Source: an uncultured Rhodocyclaceae bacterium (GTDB taxonomy: Bacteria > Pseudomonadota > Gammaproteobacteria > Burkholderiales > Rhodocyclaceae). Taken from it: 64,000 bases of DNA. The notes beneath the pieces were generated by a model, which was not told where the DNA came from, made no database searches, and saw only the letters and a program-made list of their open reading frames with translations. The stretch is from NCBI GenBank assembly GCA_934271525.1, contig CAKQRL010000010.1:9517-73516 (forward strand). Direction: 5' to 3'. A program made the position numbers and the translations under genes. Each line of letters starts with the position of its first letter. Position 1 is the stretch's first letter. Positions 31,159 through 39,774 of this stretch are shown here, piece by piece.

Positions 31159-32265
31159 ATGAAAAATCTGATTTTGGCAGGCGCGGGTTTTGCAAACCTT
31201 TATGTATTAAAGGCTTTGGTGAAATCGCCGTGGCCGGATTTAAAGGTTTTTTTAATCAACCGCTCGCATTTGCAAACCCACGCGGGAATGTTGACGCATT
31301 GGATGTGCGGCAACGCGCCATTGGAGTCGTGCTCCATCAACGTTCAAAAACTTGCCCAAAAAGCTGGTGCGGAGTTTATTGAAGACGATATTTGCGGCAT
31401 AGACTTGGCGTGCCGCTCTGTTGCTTTAAAAAGCGGGCAAAAATTGGATTATGACGTGGCTTCCTTGGCGCTTGGCGGACAGATTGATAGCCTTTATTTA
31501 GAAAGTGAAGCCTACCGCTTAATTCCGGTTCGGCCATTGCTGGACTTTGCCAAAGCGTGGGAAGAGATGATTACTTCTGCCGCGCGCCTTGACAAAATCC
31601 GCGTGGCAATTTTGGGGGGCGGTGCCGCAGGCGTGGAGTTGGCGCTCATTACGCATTGGCGCTTAACGCGCATGGTTGATGCCAGACATGTGAAAATCAC
31701 GCTGATTGCAGGTGATGGCTTGTTGCCGTTTTTTTCCAAAGATGCGCGGCATTTGGCGCAAGATATGTTGGCAGAGCGGCGCATTCAAATTGTTTCAGGC
31801 AAAGCCTACGCGGGCAAAAACGGGCTGATTTTGGGCGAAGGCGAATTGTTGCCCGTTGATTTTGTTTTGGTGGCAACCTCTGTTCAACCGCAAGGCTGGT
31901 TTCGGGAAACGGGCTTGGCACTTTGCGATGAAGGTTTTTTTGCTGTGCAAAAAACGCAACAATCCACCACCAACCGTGCGATTTTTGCCACAGGCGATTG
32001 CGCAACACGCATGGATATTGCGCACGAGCGGGCGCTTTCTTATGCTATTGCCGCCGCGCCAGCAGTGAATCAAAATATTTTTCGGCAATTGCGCGGCAGA
32101 ACCTTGTTGGATGTGCCACTGCCGCGCCGCACTTTGTCTATTTTAAATACGGGGCCCAAAGTGGCGCTGATGAATTACGGCGCTTTCACCGCCGCAGGTT
32201 ATTGGAACTGGCGCTGGAAATCTTGGCGAGACAAGCGCTTCATCAAGCAGTTTTTGGAAGAATAA
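31159..32265 (+). CDS. FAD/NAD(P)-dependent oxidoreductase, NDH-2-like
   Basis: The 368-residue flavoprotein has an N-terminal FAD-binding GAGFANLYVLKAL, a second nucleotide-binding ILGGGAAGVELAL near residue 151, and the C-terminal FAD motif IFATGDCA. It resembles the pyridine nucleotide-disulfide oxidoreductases related to type II NADH dehydrogenase and to the flavoprotein domain sometimes fused to SelD. It has no obvious membrane helix. The electron acceptor is unknown. Confidence 0.78.
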   Translation: MKNLILAGAGFANLYVLKALVKSPWPDLKVFLINRSHLQTHAGMLTHWMCGNAPLESCSINVQKLAQKAGAEFIEDDICGIDLACRSVALKSGQKLDYDVASLALGGQIDSLYLESEAYRLIPVRPLLDFAKAWEEMITSAARLDKIRVAILGGGAAGVELALITHWRLTRMVDARHVKITLIAGDGLLPFFSKDARHLAQDMLAERRIQIVSGKAYAGKNGLILGEGELLPVDFVLVATSVQPQGWFRETGLALCDEGFFAVQKTQQSTTNRAIFATGDCATRMDIAHERALSYAIAAAPAVNQNIFRQLRGRTLLDVPLPRRTLSILNTGPKVALMNYGAFTAAGYWNWRWKSWRDKRFIKQFLEE

Positions 32266-32272
32266 AGTTTTT

Positions 32273-32322
32273 TCCACGGTAAACTTTTAAAAAATTCAAA
32301 AAAAACAAAGGTTCACCGTGGA
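32273..32322. repeat. Paired uptake-like repeat with unmatched variable base
   Basis: TCCACGGTAAAC (32273-32284) and GTTCACCGTGGA (32311-32322). The arms do not pair at the variable position. Confidence 0.88.
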
Positions 32323-32333
32323 AAATTGCTGTT

Positions 32334-33313
32334 TTAGGATTGAAAAAAATCCAAGAAAAAATCGGTGATTTTGGAATCAAACCAGCGATACATATCAACG
32401 GCGCGGTCTAATGAATAAAGCGCTTTTTTGTCATCTGAATCAAGCGCAAAGTCAAACACCGCAATGTTTTCACGCATGCGTTCAATATGTGTGTTTTTGG
32501 GCAACACCACAATATTTTCTTCAATCAAAAAACGCAGTGCCACTTGTGCGCTTGTTTTGCCGTGTTTTTGGGCGATTTTCACCAAAATGTCGTTTTTTAA
32601 AAGGTCTTTTGCGCCTTTGGCAAATGGGCTCCAGGCGCAAAGTTGGTGTTGCTTGCTTGCATTTTGGCTCGCAGCGCGCGTTGTTGGTTGAATACGTGCG
32701 TTTCCATTTGGTTGACTGCGGGCAACACTTTGCAGTTTTTAAGAAAACCTTCAAATAATTCCGGCGTGAAGTTGGAAAGCCCCAATGATTTGATTTTGCC
32801 CGCTTTTTGTGCGAGCTCCATTGCGCGATACATAGCGATGTGCTCTGCGTAAGCTTTGTGGATGAGCATCAAATCCACATAATCCACGTTTAAACGTGAA
32901 AGCGAAGCATCAATTGCCCGCGATGCTTCATCAAATGTCATATTGCTTGAAAGTTTTGTGGTGATAAAAAGCTTAGAACGCGCAATAGCGCTTACTTTCA
33001 CAGCTTTGCCAATCGCCGCTTCATTGCCATACATTTGCGGCGCTGTGTCAATGTGGCGATAACCCACCGACAAAGCCTCTTCCACGGCTTTTTGGCATTT
33101 TGAGCCGCGAATCAACCACGTGCCAAAACCAACCATCGGCATTGTGTTGCCATCGTTTAAAGTGATTGTTTTAACAGCATTTGCCGAGTTTGCCGTTTTT
33201 GTTGACGATTCTGATGGTATTGTTGTGGCAAGGCTTTGAGCCAACAAAGGTGAACCCGCCATTGTTGCCACGCCTAAAACGGCGGTATTTTTGATGAATG
33301 CTCGACGTTGCAT
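32334..33313 (-). pseudogene. Frameshifted Tat-exported aldo/keto reductase
   Basis: Two adjoining minus-strand frames together make one AKR. The 5' part (32597-33313) has a twin-arginine signal (MQRRAFIK), D and Y in HIDTAPQMYGNE, K in ITTKLS and H in LMLIHKAYAE, and runs to NQMETHVFNQQRALRAK. The 3' part (32334-32585) carries the cofactor site LPKNTHIERMRENI. The frame is lost at about 32631-32638, where one missing base would restore NFA-(x)WSPFAKGAKDLLK. It is homologous to the intact gene at 12248-13225. A sequencing error cannot be excluded. Confidence 0.85.
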
Positions 33314-33354
33314 TTTTTAACCTTTTATAAAAAATCTACAATATTTTGCGATTT

Positions 33355-33414
33355 TCCACGGTGAACGGGAATTTTTTTTGATTTTTTTCAAAAAAAATTG
33401 CCGTTTACCGTGGA
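33355..33414. repeat. Paired uptake-like repeat with long core
   Basis: TCCACGGTGAAC (33355-33366) and GTTTACCGTGGA (33403-33414) around a 36-base A/T core. The variable bases do not pair. It follows fbp on the minus strand. Confidence 0.88.
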
Positions 33415-33417
33415 TTT

Positions 33418-34371
33418 TTATGCTTTAAAAAGTGTTTCAATGTATTGAACTTCGTTTTTGGCGCCGAGAATAACGGATACGCGTTGGTGCAGTTTTTGCG
33501 GAACAATCTCCAAAATGGCTTGGTTGCCAGTTGTTGCCAAACCGCCCGCTTGTGTGATTAAAAAACTCATCGGATTGGCTTCATAAAGCAGACGCAGCCG
33601 CCCGCCTTTGTCTTTGTTTTTTTCGTCAATGGGATACAAAAAAACCCCGCCGCGATGCAACACGCGGTGAATGTCTGCCACCATTGCCGCAACCCAGCGC
33701 ATATTAAAATCCTTGCCGCGCGCGCTTGTTTTGCCTGCCAATAATTCGGCAATATAGCGCGCAATTGGCGGCAACCAAAAGCGTTGGTTGGAAGCGTTGA
33801 TGGCAAATTCTTGGGTTTCTGACGCAATTTGGATTTTTTCAGTGATTAAAACAAAATTGTTGGAATCGGAATCCAATAAAAAAATATCCGTGCCGCAGCC
33901 CAAACTCAATGCCATTTCCGTTGCCGCGCTGTATAAAACATAGCCCGCGGCGATTTGGTTTTTGCCTTGTTGCAAAAAACCGTTAGGGTTGTCCGCTGGC
34001 AAAATGGAAAAAATCGTGCCAACAGGCGCGTTGATATCAATGTTGGAAGAACCATCCAACGGGTCAAAAAGCAACAAAAACGGCGCATCGGGCGTGATTT
34101 CTATGGGTGATTCCATTTCTTCTGATGCAATTGCCCGCACAAAAGGGCAATTTTGAAAGGCATTGATGAATAGTTCGTTGCTCAACACGTCCAATTTTTT
34201 TTGTTCTTCGCCTTGCACATTGATGTGGTTTGCCGCACCCAAAATGTTGTTGAGTGCGCCGCGGCGCAATAATTGCGCAATTTCTTGAGTCACTTCGGCA
34301 ATTTTTAAAATCACGTTGCTGAGATTTTCAGGCGTTTTGTGTGCGGCAAAATAGTTGGGCAAAGTTTGCAT
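33418..34371 (-). CDS. fbp: Fructose-1,6-bisphosphatase class 1
   Basis: The 317-residue enzyme has the metal and substrate motif FDPLDGSSNID, the preceding ASEEME acidic cluster and GGVFLYPIDEKNKDKGGRLRLLYEANPMSFL (key residues G-R-L-R-L-L-Y-E). It hydrolyses fructose 1,6-bisphosphate in gluconeogenesis. The length fits the family. It follows ttcA by 22 bases on the same strand, but a functional link is not evident. Confidence 0.95.
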   Translation of the reverse strand: MQTLPNYFAAHKTPENLSNVILKIAEVTQEIAQLLRRGALNNILGAANHINVQGEEQKKLDVLSNELFINAFQNCPFVRAIASEEMESPIEITPDAPFLLLFDPLDGSSNIDINAPVGTIFSILPADNPNGFLQQGKNQIAAGYVLYSAATEMALSLGCGTDIFLLDSDSNNFVLITEKIQIASETQEFAINASNQRFWLPPIARYIAELLAGKTSARGKDFNMRWVAAMVADIHRVLHRGGVFLYPIDEKNKDKGGRLRLLYEANPMSFLITQAGGLATTGNQAILEIVPQKLHQRVSVILGAKNEVQYIETLFKA

Positions 34372-34393
34372 AAACGTTTCCTTTTAAAGATTT

Positions 34394-35188
34394 TTAAAGA
34401 TTTTGAAAATCAAAAAGCGCATTATCCGCCAAATGCGAAGGCACCACATTTTGCAAGGCGTGAAAAACCGCCTCGGTTCTGCCCGGGAATTTTTTGTCCC
34501 ACTCTGCCATCATCTCGCGGATTTTTTGGCGCTGCAAATTGGGCTGCGAACCGCACAAATTGCACGGAATAATTGGAAACTGCATGCCTTTGGCAAAACG
34601 CGCAATATCGTTTTCAGCGCAATAAGCCAGCGGGCGAATAACAATTAAAGCGCCATCGTCCGTTTTGAGTTTGGGTGGCATTGCCTTTAATTTGCCGCCA
34701 AAAAAGGCGTTCAAAAAAAGTGTGTGCACAATGTCATCGCGATGGTGCCCGAGCGCAATTTTATTAGCGCCAAGTTCTTTTGCTGTTTTATAAATAATGC
34801 CGCGCCGCAGGCGCGAACATAAGGAACAAGTTGTTTTGCCTTCGGGAATTTTTTCTGTGACGATGGAAAAAGTATCCGCATTGGCAATATGAAAAGGCAC
34901 GCCGAGTTTTTTGAAATGCGCGGGCAAAATCTCTTTTGGAAAATTCGGCTGTTTTTGGTCCAAGTTCATCGCGATGATTTGAAATTGAATGGGCGCGCGC
35001 TTTTGCAAGATTAAAAGCAAGTGCAAAAGTGTCATAGAATCTTTGCCGCCTGAGACGCAAACCAAAACGGTATCGCCGTTTTGAATCATTTGGTAATCGG
35101 CAATGGCGCGCCCAGTTTTGCCGATTAAAATTTTTTCCAACTTTTGCAAATTGTTGGATGGCGGCAGAATGATTTGAATATTTTCCAC
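34394..35188 (-). CDS. ttcA: tRNA 2-thiocytidine synthetase TtcA
   Basis: The 264-residue protein has the PP-loop SGGKDS, the Fe-S cysteines CSLC and CNLCG, GHHRDD and PSHLADNALFDF, all diagnostic for TtcA, which thiolates C32 of several tRNAs. It is shorter than the E. coli protein at the C-terminus. The only plausible start is GTG at 35188, which lies inside a repeat arm (GTTTACC-GTG-GA); no ATG or TTG occurs in frame between it and the preceding gene, and starting further downstream would cut the conserved N-terminal helix. Confidence 0.93.
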   Translation of the reverse strand: MENIQIILPPSNNLQKLEKILIGKTGRAIADYQMIQNGDTVLVCVSGGKDSMTLLHLLLILQKRAPIQFQIIAMNLDQKQPNFPKEILPAHFKKLGVPFHIANADTFSIVTEKIPEGKTTCSLCSRLRRGIIYKTAKELGANKIALGHHRDDIVHTLFLNAFFGGKLKAMPPKLKTDDGALIVIRPLAYCAENDIARFAKGMQFPIIPCNLCGSQPNLQRQKIREMMAEWDKKFPGRTEAVFHALQNVVPSHLADNALFDFQNL

Positions 35189-35195
35189 GGTAAAC
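35184..35195. repeat. Single arm carrying the ttcA start codon
   Basis: TCCACGGTAAAC on the plus strand, followed by a T8-GAAAAA core remnant. On the minus strand the GTG of the arm is the ttcA start. Confidence 0.88.
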
Positions 35196-35218
35196 GTTTG
35201 TTTTTTTTGAAAAAGGTT

Positions 35219-35965
35219 TTAAACGGGATTGGGTAAATCAACAAACACGCATTCCACGGGAAATTCTTTTGCAAGGTGTTGGGCTAATGCTTGAATGCCG
35301 TAGCGCTCTGATGCGTGATGGCCGATGGCAAAATAATACAACCCCAATTCTTTGGCCTCGTGCGTGGTTTTTTCAGAGACTTCGCCGGATAAAAAAGCAT
35401 CCACGCCAAGTGCCGCGGCATCGTTCAAATAATTTTGCGCTGCGCCGCTGCACCAAGCGATTTTGCGAATTTGGCCGCTTTTGTTTTTTCCTAAAACCAA
35501 AGGCGCGCGGTTTAATTGTTGGGTTAAAAAATCGGTGAAATCGGCAACACTTTGTGGCTTGGTTTGACCGTAAAAAAGCAAATGGTGTGTTTCATCTTGC
35601 CCCAAAATTTCAAAATTCAAATGTTGGGCAAGCTGCACGTTGTTGCCGAAAACTTCGTGCGCATCAAGCGGCAAATGGTAAGCGATAAGGTTGATATTGT
35701 GCGTTAATAATTTTTTTAAGCGTTCTTTTTTAAAACCAAGCACCGATGGATTTTCGCCTTTCCAAAAATAGCCGTGGTGAACCAAAATGGTGTCGGCTTG
35801 TTGGCTAATGGCTTCATCAATTAAGGCAAGAGAAGCGCTAACGCCTGCCACAATTTTAAAAATTTCAGATGAACCTTCCACTTGCAAGCCGTTTGGGCAG
35901 TAATCTGTAAATTTTTTTGCCGTTAAGAGTTGATCCAAATATTGCACAAGTGCATGGCGATTCAT
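35219..35965 (-). CDS. Nif3-like dinuclear metal centre protein (YbgI type)
   Basis: The 248-residue protein has the conserved NIF3 elements YCPNGLQVEG, the HHGYFWKG metal ligands, LIAYHLPLDAH and IGHHASERYG near the end. The family forms hexameric rings with a dinuclear metal site; the biochemical role is debated, with GTP cyclohydrolase-like and folate links proposed. The ATG at 35965 (MNRHAL) is preferred over 35977 because GGGGA lies six bases upstream. It is divergent from the protease gene, which starts 13 bases away. Confidence 0.88.
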   Translation of the reverse strand: MNRHALVQYLDQLLTAKKFTDYCPNGLQVEGSSEIFKIVAGVSASLALIDEAISQQADTILVHHGYFWKGENPSVLGFKKERLKKLLTHNINLIAYHLPLDAHEVFGNNVQLAQHLNFEILGQDETHHLLFYGQTKPQSVADFTDFLTQQLNRAPLVLGKNKSGQIRKIAWCSGAAQNYLNDAAALGVDAFLSGEVSEKTTHEAKELGLYYFAIGHHASERYGIQALAQHLAKEFPVECVFVDLPNPV

Positions 35966-35978
35966 ACAATTCCCCATT

Positions 35979-37103
35979 ATGAAAAAGTTATGGTTGGTGT
36001 TTTCTCAATCGGTCACGGTGTTGTTGGCAATCTTGTGGTTGGGCGATGGCCGCTTGCCGCAATGGTTGCACGTGGTTTATTTGAAAGAAGTGCCCGCTAG
36101 TATACCAGCGCCTGTGAGCTACCGCGATGCCATTGCCCGCGCCGCGCCTTCGGTGGTGCATATTTACGCGGGCGCAGGTGAATCGGCAGCGGATAATGTG
36201 TTGTCGTATTTTTTTCGTCCAGCGCGTCGCCAAGAAACCTTGGGTGTGGGTTCAGGCGTTATCGTTAGCCCTGATGGTTATGTTTTAACGAATAACCACG
36301 TGATTGCGGGTGATCGGGTTTTTCAAGTGTTGTTATCAGATGGGCGGCGTTTTCCTGCGCGCTTTGTGGGCACAGACCCTGAATCGGATTTGGCTGTTTT
36401 AAAAATAGAAAGTTCCGATGTTGGCTTATTGCCCACAATGGCACTTGCCAAGCGCGAAAGTCTTGCCGTGGGGGATGTGGTTTTTGCCATTGGCAATCCT
36501 TATGGTTTTAGCCAAAGTGTAACTTCTGGAATCATTTCTGCATTAGACCGCACGTTTTTTCCTTTGAGCCCAGTGGATGAATTTATACAAACCGATGTGG
36601 TGGTCAACCCGGGCAATTCGGGCGGAGCGCTTATCAACGCGCACGGCGCGCTCATAGGCATTATCAATGCCATTTATTCCAACGATGGCAATTCCAAAGG
36701 CATTACCTTTGCCATTCCCATTGACCGCGCGCGAGAAACAATGACGCAACTAATTGAAAAGGGCAGGGTGGATCGCGGCTGGATTGGCGCTTGGTTTCGT
36801 GAAGTGGAAGGGCGTGTGGCAAAGGCTTTTCATCTTAAAAATGCCAAGGGCGTTTTAATTGCGGGTTTTGCGCCCGACTCGCCTGCCGCAAAAGCAGGCT
36901 TACAAAAGGGCGACATTGTGTTGGCGATCAATGCGCAAGAGATTAGCGATTTTCGTGCCGCCATTCGTGCGATTAAAAAAATTGAACCGGGCAATGTGGC
37001 AACGCTTAAAATTCAACGGGGTTTGGAAGAAATGACGCTAGAAGTAAAAGTAGCCAAACGCCCGCCACGCCGCCATTCTGCCCACCCGCAAAAAAAAGAA
37101 TGA
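35979..37103 (+). CDS. DegS-like membrane-anchored serine protease with one PDZ domain
   Basis: The 374-residue protein has an N-terminal signal anchor (residues 4-24), a trypsin-like domain with the triad H in TNNHV, D in SDLAVL and S in GNSGGA, and a single PDZ domain (GVLIAGFAPDSPAAKAGLQKGD). One PDZ domain and an uncleaved anchor match DegS, which senses misfolded porins and starts the sigma-E cascade with RseP; an rseP gene lies at 50963. It ends in a basic tail. A paired repeat follows at once. Confidence 0.88.
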   Translation: MKKLWLVFSQSVTVLLAILWLGDGRLPQWLHVVYLKEVPASIPAPVSYRDAIARAAPSVVHIYAGAGESAADNVLSYFFRPARRQETLGVGSGVIVSPDGYVLTNNHVIAGDRVFQVLLSDGRRFPARFVGTDPESDLAVLKIESSDVGLLPTMALAKRESLAVGDVVFAIGNPYGFSQSVTSGIISALDRTFFPLSPVDEFIQTDVVVNPGNSGGALINAHGALIGIINAIYSNDGNSKGITFAIPIDRARETMTQLIEKGRVDRGWIGAWFREVEGRVAKAFHLKNAKGVLIAGFAPDSPAAKAGLQKGDIVLAINAQEISDFRAAIRAIKKIEPGNVATLKIQRGLEEMTLEVKVAKRPPRRHSAHPQKKE

Positions 37104-37106
37104 TTT

Positions 37107-37157
37107 TCCACGGTAAACCTTAAAAAATTTTCAAAATTTTTTAGGGTTTACCGTGGA
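37107..37157. repeat. Paired uptake-like repeat between convergent genes
   Basis: TCCACGGTAAAC (37107-37118) and GTTTACCGTGGA (37146-37157), with A/T runs on both outsides. It lies between the convergent protease and TauE genes, where a bidirectional terminator is needed. Confidence 0.92.
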
Positions 37158-37166
37158 TTTTTAGTT

Positions 37167-37973
37167 TTAAAAAAACTCGGCGAGCATGCGAATCGCCAAA
37201 ATCACCAAAAGCAAGGCAAAAATTTGTTTGATGCGCTTAATTGGCCATTTTTGCGTGCAAAGTGCGCCCAAAGGCGCTGTCAAATGGCTGGCGATTAAAA
37301 GCACAATTAAAGCAGGCACATAAACATAACCCCATTCCCAAGCGCTTGTTGATTCCGCCCAACCGTTATAAACGTAACCCAGCGTGCCGCCAAAAGCCAC
37401 CGCCACGCCAATGGCAGAAGATGTGCCAATGGCTCGCTTAATCGGCACGCCGCAATAATGCAAAAAAGGCACAATGAGCGAACCACCGCCAATAGAAACA
37501 ATGGCAGACAATGCACCGATAAAACCACCCGCCAAGCCTTGCCAAATCGGGCGTGGAATTGAACCACGAGGCTCGGCGTTTAAATTCATAACCATATTGG
37601 CGGCGGTAAAAACCACAAAAGCGGTGTAAAAAATCGCCAAGGGTTGTGGCGGAATAATTTTTGCCAAAAAAGCCCCCAACCACGTGCCAAGCAAAACACC
37701 CACACCGATATTTTTAACAAGTTGCCATTCAATGTTATGAAAACGCTGATGCGCAATAGCGCTTGCCAAACTTGTAAAAATAATAGTTGCCATTGAAGTG
37801 CCAAGCGCCATATGCATCAGGCGTTCAGTTTCAAAAAGGTTGGCGTTTGAAAATAAAACAACCAAAGACGGCACCAACACCAAACCGCCGCCAATACCCA
37901 ACAACCCTGCCATAAAACCAGTGAACAACCCCAAGCACAAAAAGGCGACCAACAAAAAAAAGGGAAAATCCAC
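37167..37973 (-). CDS. TauE/SafE-family membrane permease
   Basis: The 268-residue protein has seven or eight helices and the duplicated TauE motif: GLLGIGGGLVLVPSL in the first half and AIVSIGGGSLIVPFL in the second. Family members export sulfite, sulfoacetate or related anions. The frame begins with TTG codons at 37985 and 37979 and a GTG at 37973; the last two lie inside a repeat arm, and the GTG start gives MDFPFFLLVAFL, directly entering the first helix. So this is another gene whose start is provided by the repeat. Confidence 0.87.
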   Translation of the reverse strand: MDFPFFLLVAFLCLGLFTGFMAGLLGIGGGLVLVPSLVVLFSNANLFETERLMHMALGTSMATIIFTSLASAIAHQRFHNIEWQLVKNIGVGVLLGTWLGAFLAKIIPPQPLAIFYTAFVVFTAANMVMNLNAEPRGSIPRPIWQGLAGGFIGALSAIVSIGGGSLIVPFLHYCGVPIKRAIGTSSAIGVAVAFGGTLGYVYNGWAESTSAWEWGYVYVPALIVLLIASHLTAPLGALCTQKWPIKRIKQIFALLLVILAIRMLAEFF

Positions 37974-37980
37974 GGTCAAC
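37969..37980. repeat. Single arm carrying the TauE start codon
   Basis: TCCACGGTCAAC on the plus strand, followed by GCCAAAATTTTTT. The minus strand reads TTG-ACC-GTG in the TauE frame. Confidence 0.85.
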
Positions 37981-38027
37981 GCCAAAATTTTTTAAAAAGT
38001 GGAAGAAAAAAGCAGGCTTTAAAAAAA

Positions 38028-38187
38028 GGGAACCCCCGCCAGTGCCGTTAAGGTCGGCATCCTGAACCTTTTTACAAAGGTGGTCGCTTCCCATTTCACC
38101 CCACGGGGAGAAAATTTAAGTCAGCAACCGATGCCAGATATCATTGGTTCAAGGAATCTATGACCTTTGACAAACACCGCAGGGGAA
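38028..38187 (-). ncRNA. ssrS: 6S RNA
   Basis: Directly downstream of zapA, the usual ssrS position. Read on the minus strand, it begins near CCCCTGCGGTGTTTGTCAA, includes TCATAGATTCCTTGAACC and GGTTCAGGATGCCGACC, and ends with CACTGGCGGGGG, which pairs with the 5' end to form the closing stem. These blocks match betaproteobacterial 6S RNAs. A T7 run follows (about 38020-38028). 6S RNA mimics an open promoter and sequesters sigma-70 RNA polymerase in stationary phase. Confidence 0.9.
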
Positions 38188-38193
38188 AACTGG

Positions 38194-38508
38194 TTAAACA
38201 TCCAAAATTTCCTGCAACTTCGCTTGCATGCGTCCTATTTTACGCATTGTTTTTGAATCTGCAAGTGTTTTATTAAAAGAGCGTTCATCAATTTCATCCT
38301 TTAATGCCAAAAAATCGCTGGCAATCAAAATGGCGCTCAAAACAGCAATGCGTTCAGTGGTGGTTTTTGGCGCACCTGCTTGCACGCTTTGCATGGTATC
38401 TGCCACCAACTTGACTGCTGCCAACAAGTCTTCACGAGAACCTTCGGGGTAAGACACGCCATAATCGTGCCCCATAATTTTGACGTTTAGAATCGCATTT
38501 TTCGCCAT
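38194..38508 (-). CDS. zapA: Cell division protein ZapA
   Basis: The 104-residue protein has the ZapA N-terminal domain (NVKIMGHDYGVSYPEGSREDLLAAV) and a C-terminal coiled coil. ZapA crosslinks FtsZ protofilaments at the division ring. It starts three bases after the small coiled-coil gene upstream and is followed by 6S RNA, a conserved gene order in proteobacteria. Confidence 0.92.
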   Translation of the reverse strand: MAKNAILNVKIMGHDYGVSYPEGSREDLLAAVKLVADTMQSVQAGAPKTTTERIAVLSAILIASDFLALKDEIDERSFNKTLADSKTMRKIGRMQAKLQEILDV

Positions 38509-38511
38509 TTT

Positions 38512-38721
38512 TTACTCCCCTTTTTCCGTTGGCAGTTGTTTCAATAAGGCTTCTACACGTTCTTCGGCGCTTTTGATGGTTGCTTGTAACTCGTTGATTT
38601 TTTTATCTTTTTCATTAATGGCGAGTTTTAGCGTTTCATTTTTTTGGCGCAAGGTTTTGATACACGCAATGGCTTGGTCAATTTTGGCATCCAATTGCGC
38701 AAGGTCTTGTTCTTCATTCAT
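38512..38721 (-). CDS. Small coiled-coil protein upstream of zapA (ZapB/TIGR02449-like)
   Basis: A 69-residue protein made almost wholly of one coiled coil, rich in Glu/Lys/Leu with heptad spacing (LAQLDAKIDQAIACIKTLRQK). The ATG at 38721 has AAGGA upstream; the longer open frame is not supported. Position directly before zapA, on the same strand, matches the small coiled-coil genes in other beta- and gammaproteobacteria, which are thought to work at the divisome. ZapB identity is inferred from context and form only. Confidence 0.75.
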   Translation of the reverse strand: MNEEQDLAQLDAKIDQAIACIKTLRQKNETLKLAINEKDKKINELQATIKSAEERVEALLKQLPTEKGE

Positions 38722-38776
38722 AATTTTTCCTTTATTTTTTTGGCGTAAAATCAAATATATTTTACAAAAAATTCTT

Positions 38777-39745
38777 ATGGTTGAAGAAGAAAATAATCCT
38801 TTTGCCGTTTTGGGGTTGGAGGCTAACGCCACACTAGATACTATCAAAAGCGCTTACCGCCGCTTGGCAATGCGTTGGCACCCCGACCGCAACCCCGACC
38901 CATCGGCGGCTGCCCATTTTCAAATGGTGCAAGCGGCTTATGAATTACTTTCGGCGCAATTCCAAAACACGCCAGCCAACAAAAAACGCAATATTCACCA
39001 AAGCCTGCATTTGAGCTTGTTGGAAGCCTATTTTGGCACGGCAAAGGAAATTACAGTTACCCGCCGCCTGCCGTGTGAAAAATGCCAAGGTAGTGGAAAA
39101 TCTCCAATAGAATGCCACGCTTTTTGCAAAAATTGCTTGGGCTCGGGCAGAATTTTAAAAGACGGCAAACTTGCCGCCTGCCCAAATTGCAATGGCAAAG
39201 GTTTGATTTCATCTTCTGTTTGCCCAAACTGCTTGGGTTCGGGCAAGGTTGAAAAAGATGTGGTTTTGGTTGTGAATGTTCCTGGCGGCGTTTTAACAGG
39301 CGATGAATTGCGTTTAACAGGGCAGGGCGAAGCGGCAGAATCGGAGTCGGAAGTGTCGGGCGACTTGTATTTGAACGTGGTTGTGCAAACGGATGAATTT
39401 TTAAGTTTAGAAAACCGAGATTTGCATTGCGCCGTGCCGTTATCTTTATTTGATTTTATGTTGGGCGTCAAAATTAAATTGCCATTTTTGGATGGCATTT
39501 TAAATGTTGACATTGCGCCGATGACTAGGGAATTAAAAATTGCAGAACGTGGTTTTCCCGCAGGTAAAAAAGCGGATAATCAAAAAGCAGGCGATTTGTA
39601 TTTGCATTTTTCCGTTGTTTTTCCAGAAGGTTTGGATGAAAAAACGGCAAAATCTTTAAAACGCATCGCCAAAACCTTGGATACACCAGCGGAAATTGCA
39701 AAATGGTTGGATGATTTTGCTCAGCATTGTAAAAATCCACGGTAA
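38777..39745 (+). CDS. DnaJ-like J-domain protein with zinc finger
   Basis: The 322-residue protein has a J domain with HPD (MRWHPDRNPD) at its N-terminus, then without a clear Gly/Phe linker a zinc-finger domain of four repeats (CEKCQGSG, CKNCLGSG, CPNCNGKG, CPNCLGSG), then two C-terminal substrate-binding domains. It is shorter than DnaJ (about 375) and is probably a DnaJ paralogue serving DnaK. The ATG at 38777 starts the J domain; the open frame upstream runs antisense to zapA. The last codons Asn-Pro-Arg-TAA come from a repeat arm. Confidence 0.88.
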   Translation: MVEEENNPFAVLGLEANATLDTIKSAYRRLAMRWHPDRNPDPSAAAHFQMVQAAYELLSAQFQNTPANKKRNIHQSLHLSLLEAYFGTAKEITVTRRLPCEKCQGSGKSPIECHAFCKNCLGSGRILKDGKLAACPNCNGKGLISSSVCPNCLGSGKVEKDVVLVVNVPGGVLTGDELRLTGQGEAAESESEVSGDLYLNVVVQTDEFLSLENRDLHCAVPLSLFDFMLGVKIKLPFLDGILNVDIAPMTRELKIAERGFPAGKKADNQKAGDLYLHFSVVFPEGLDEKTAKSLKRIAKTLDTPAEIAKWLDDFAQHCKNPR

Positions 39746-39747
39746 AC
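39736..39747. repeat. Half uptake-like repeat carrying the DnaJ-like stop codon
   Basis: TCCACGGTAAAC followed by a T7-GAAAG remnant of the core. CCA-CGG-TAA ends the upstream gene; the next gene starts at 39775. Confidence 0.88.
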
Positions 39748-39774
39748 CGCTATTTTTTTGAAAGGATTAAAAAA

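Noticed and set aside
38480..38776. Upstream extension of the DnaJ-like frame
   Set aside because: Runs antisense to the small coiled-coil gene; the J domain starts at 38777.
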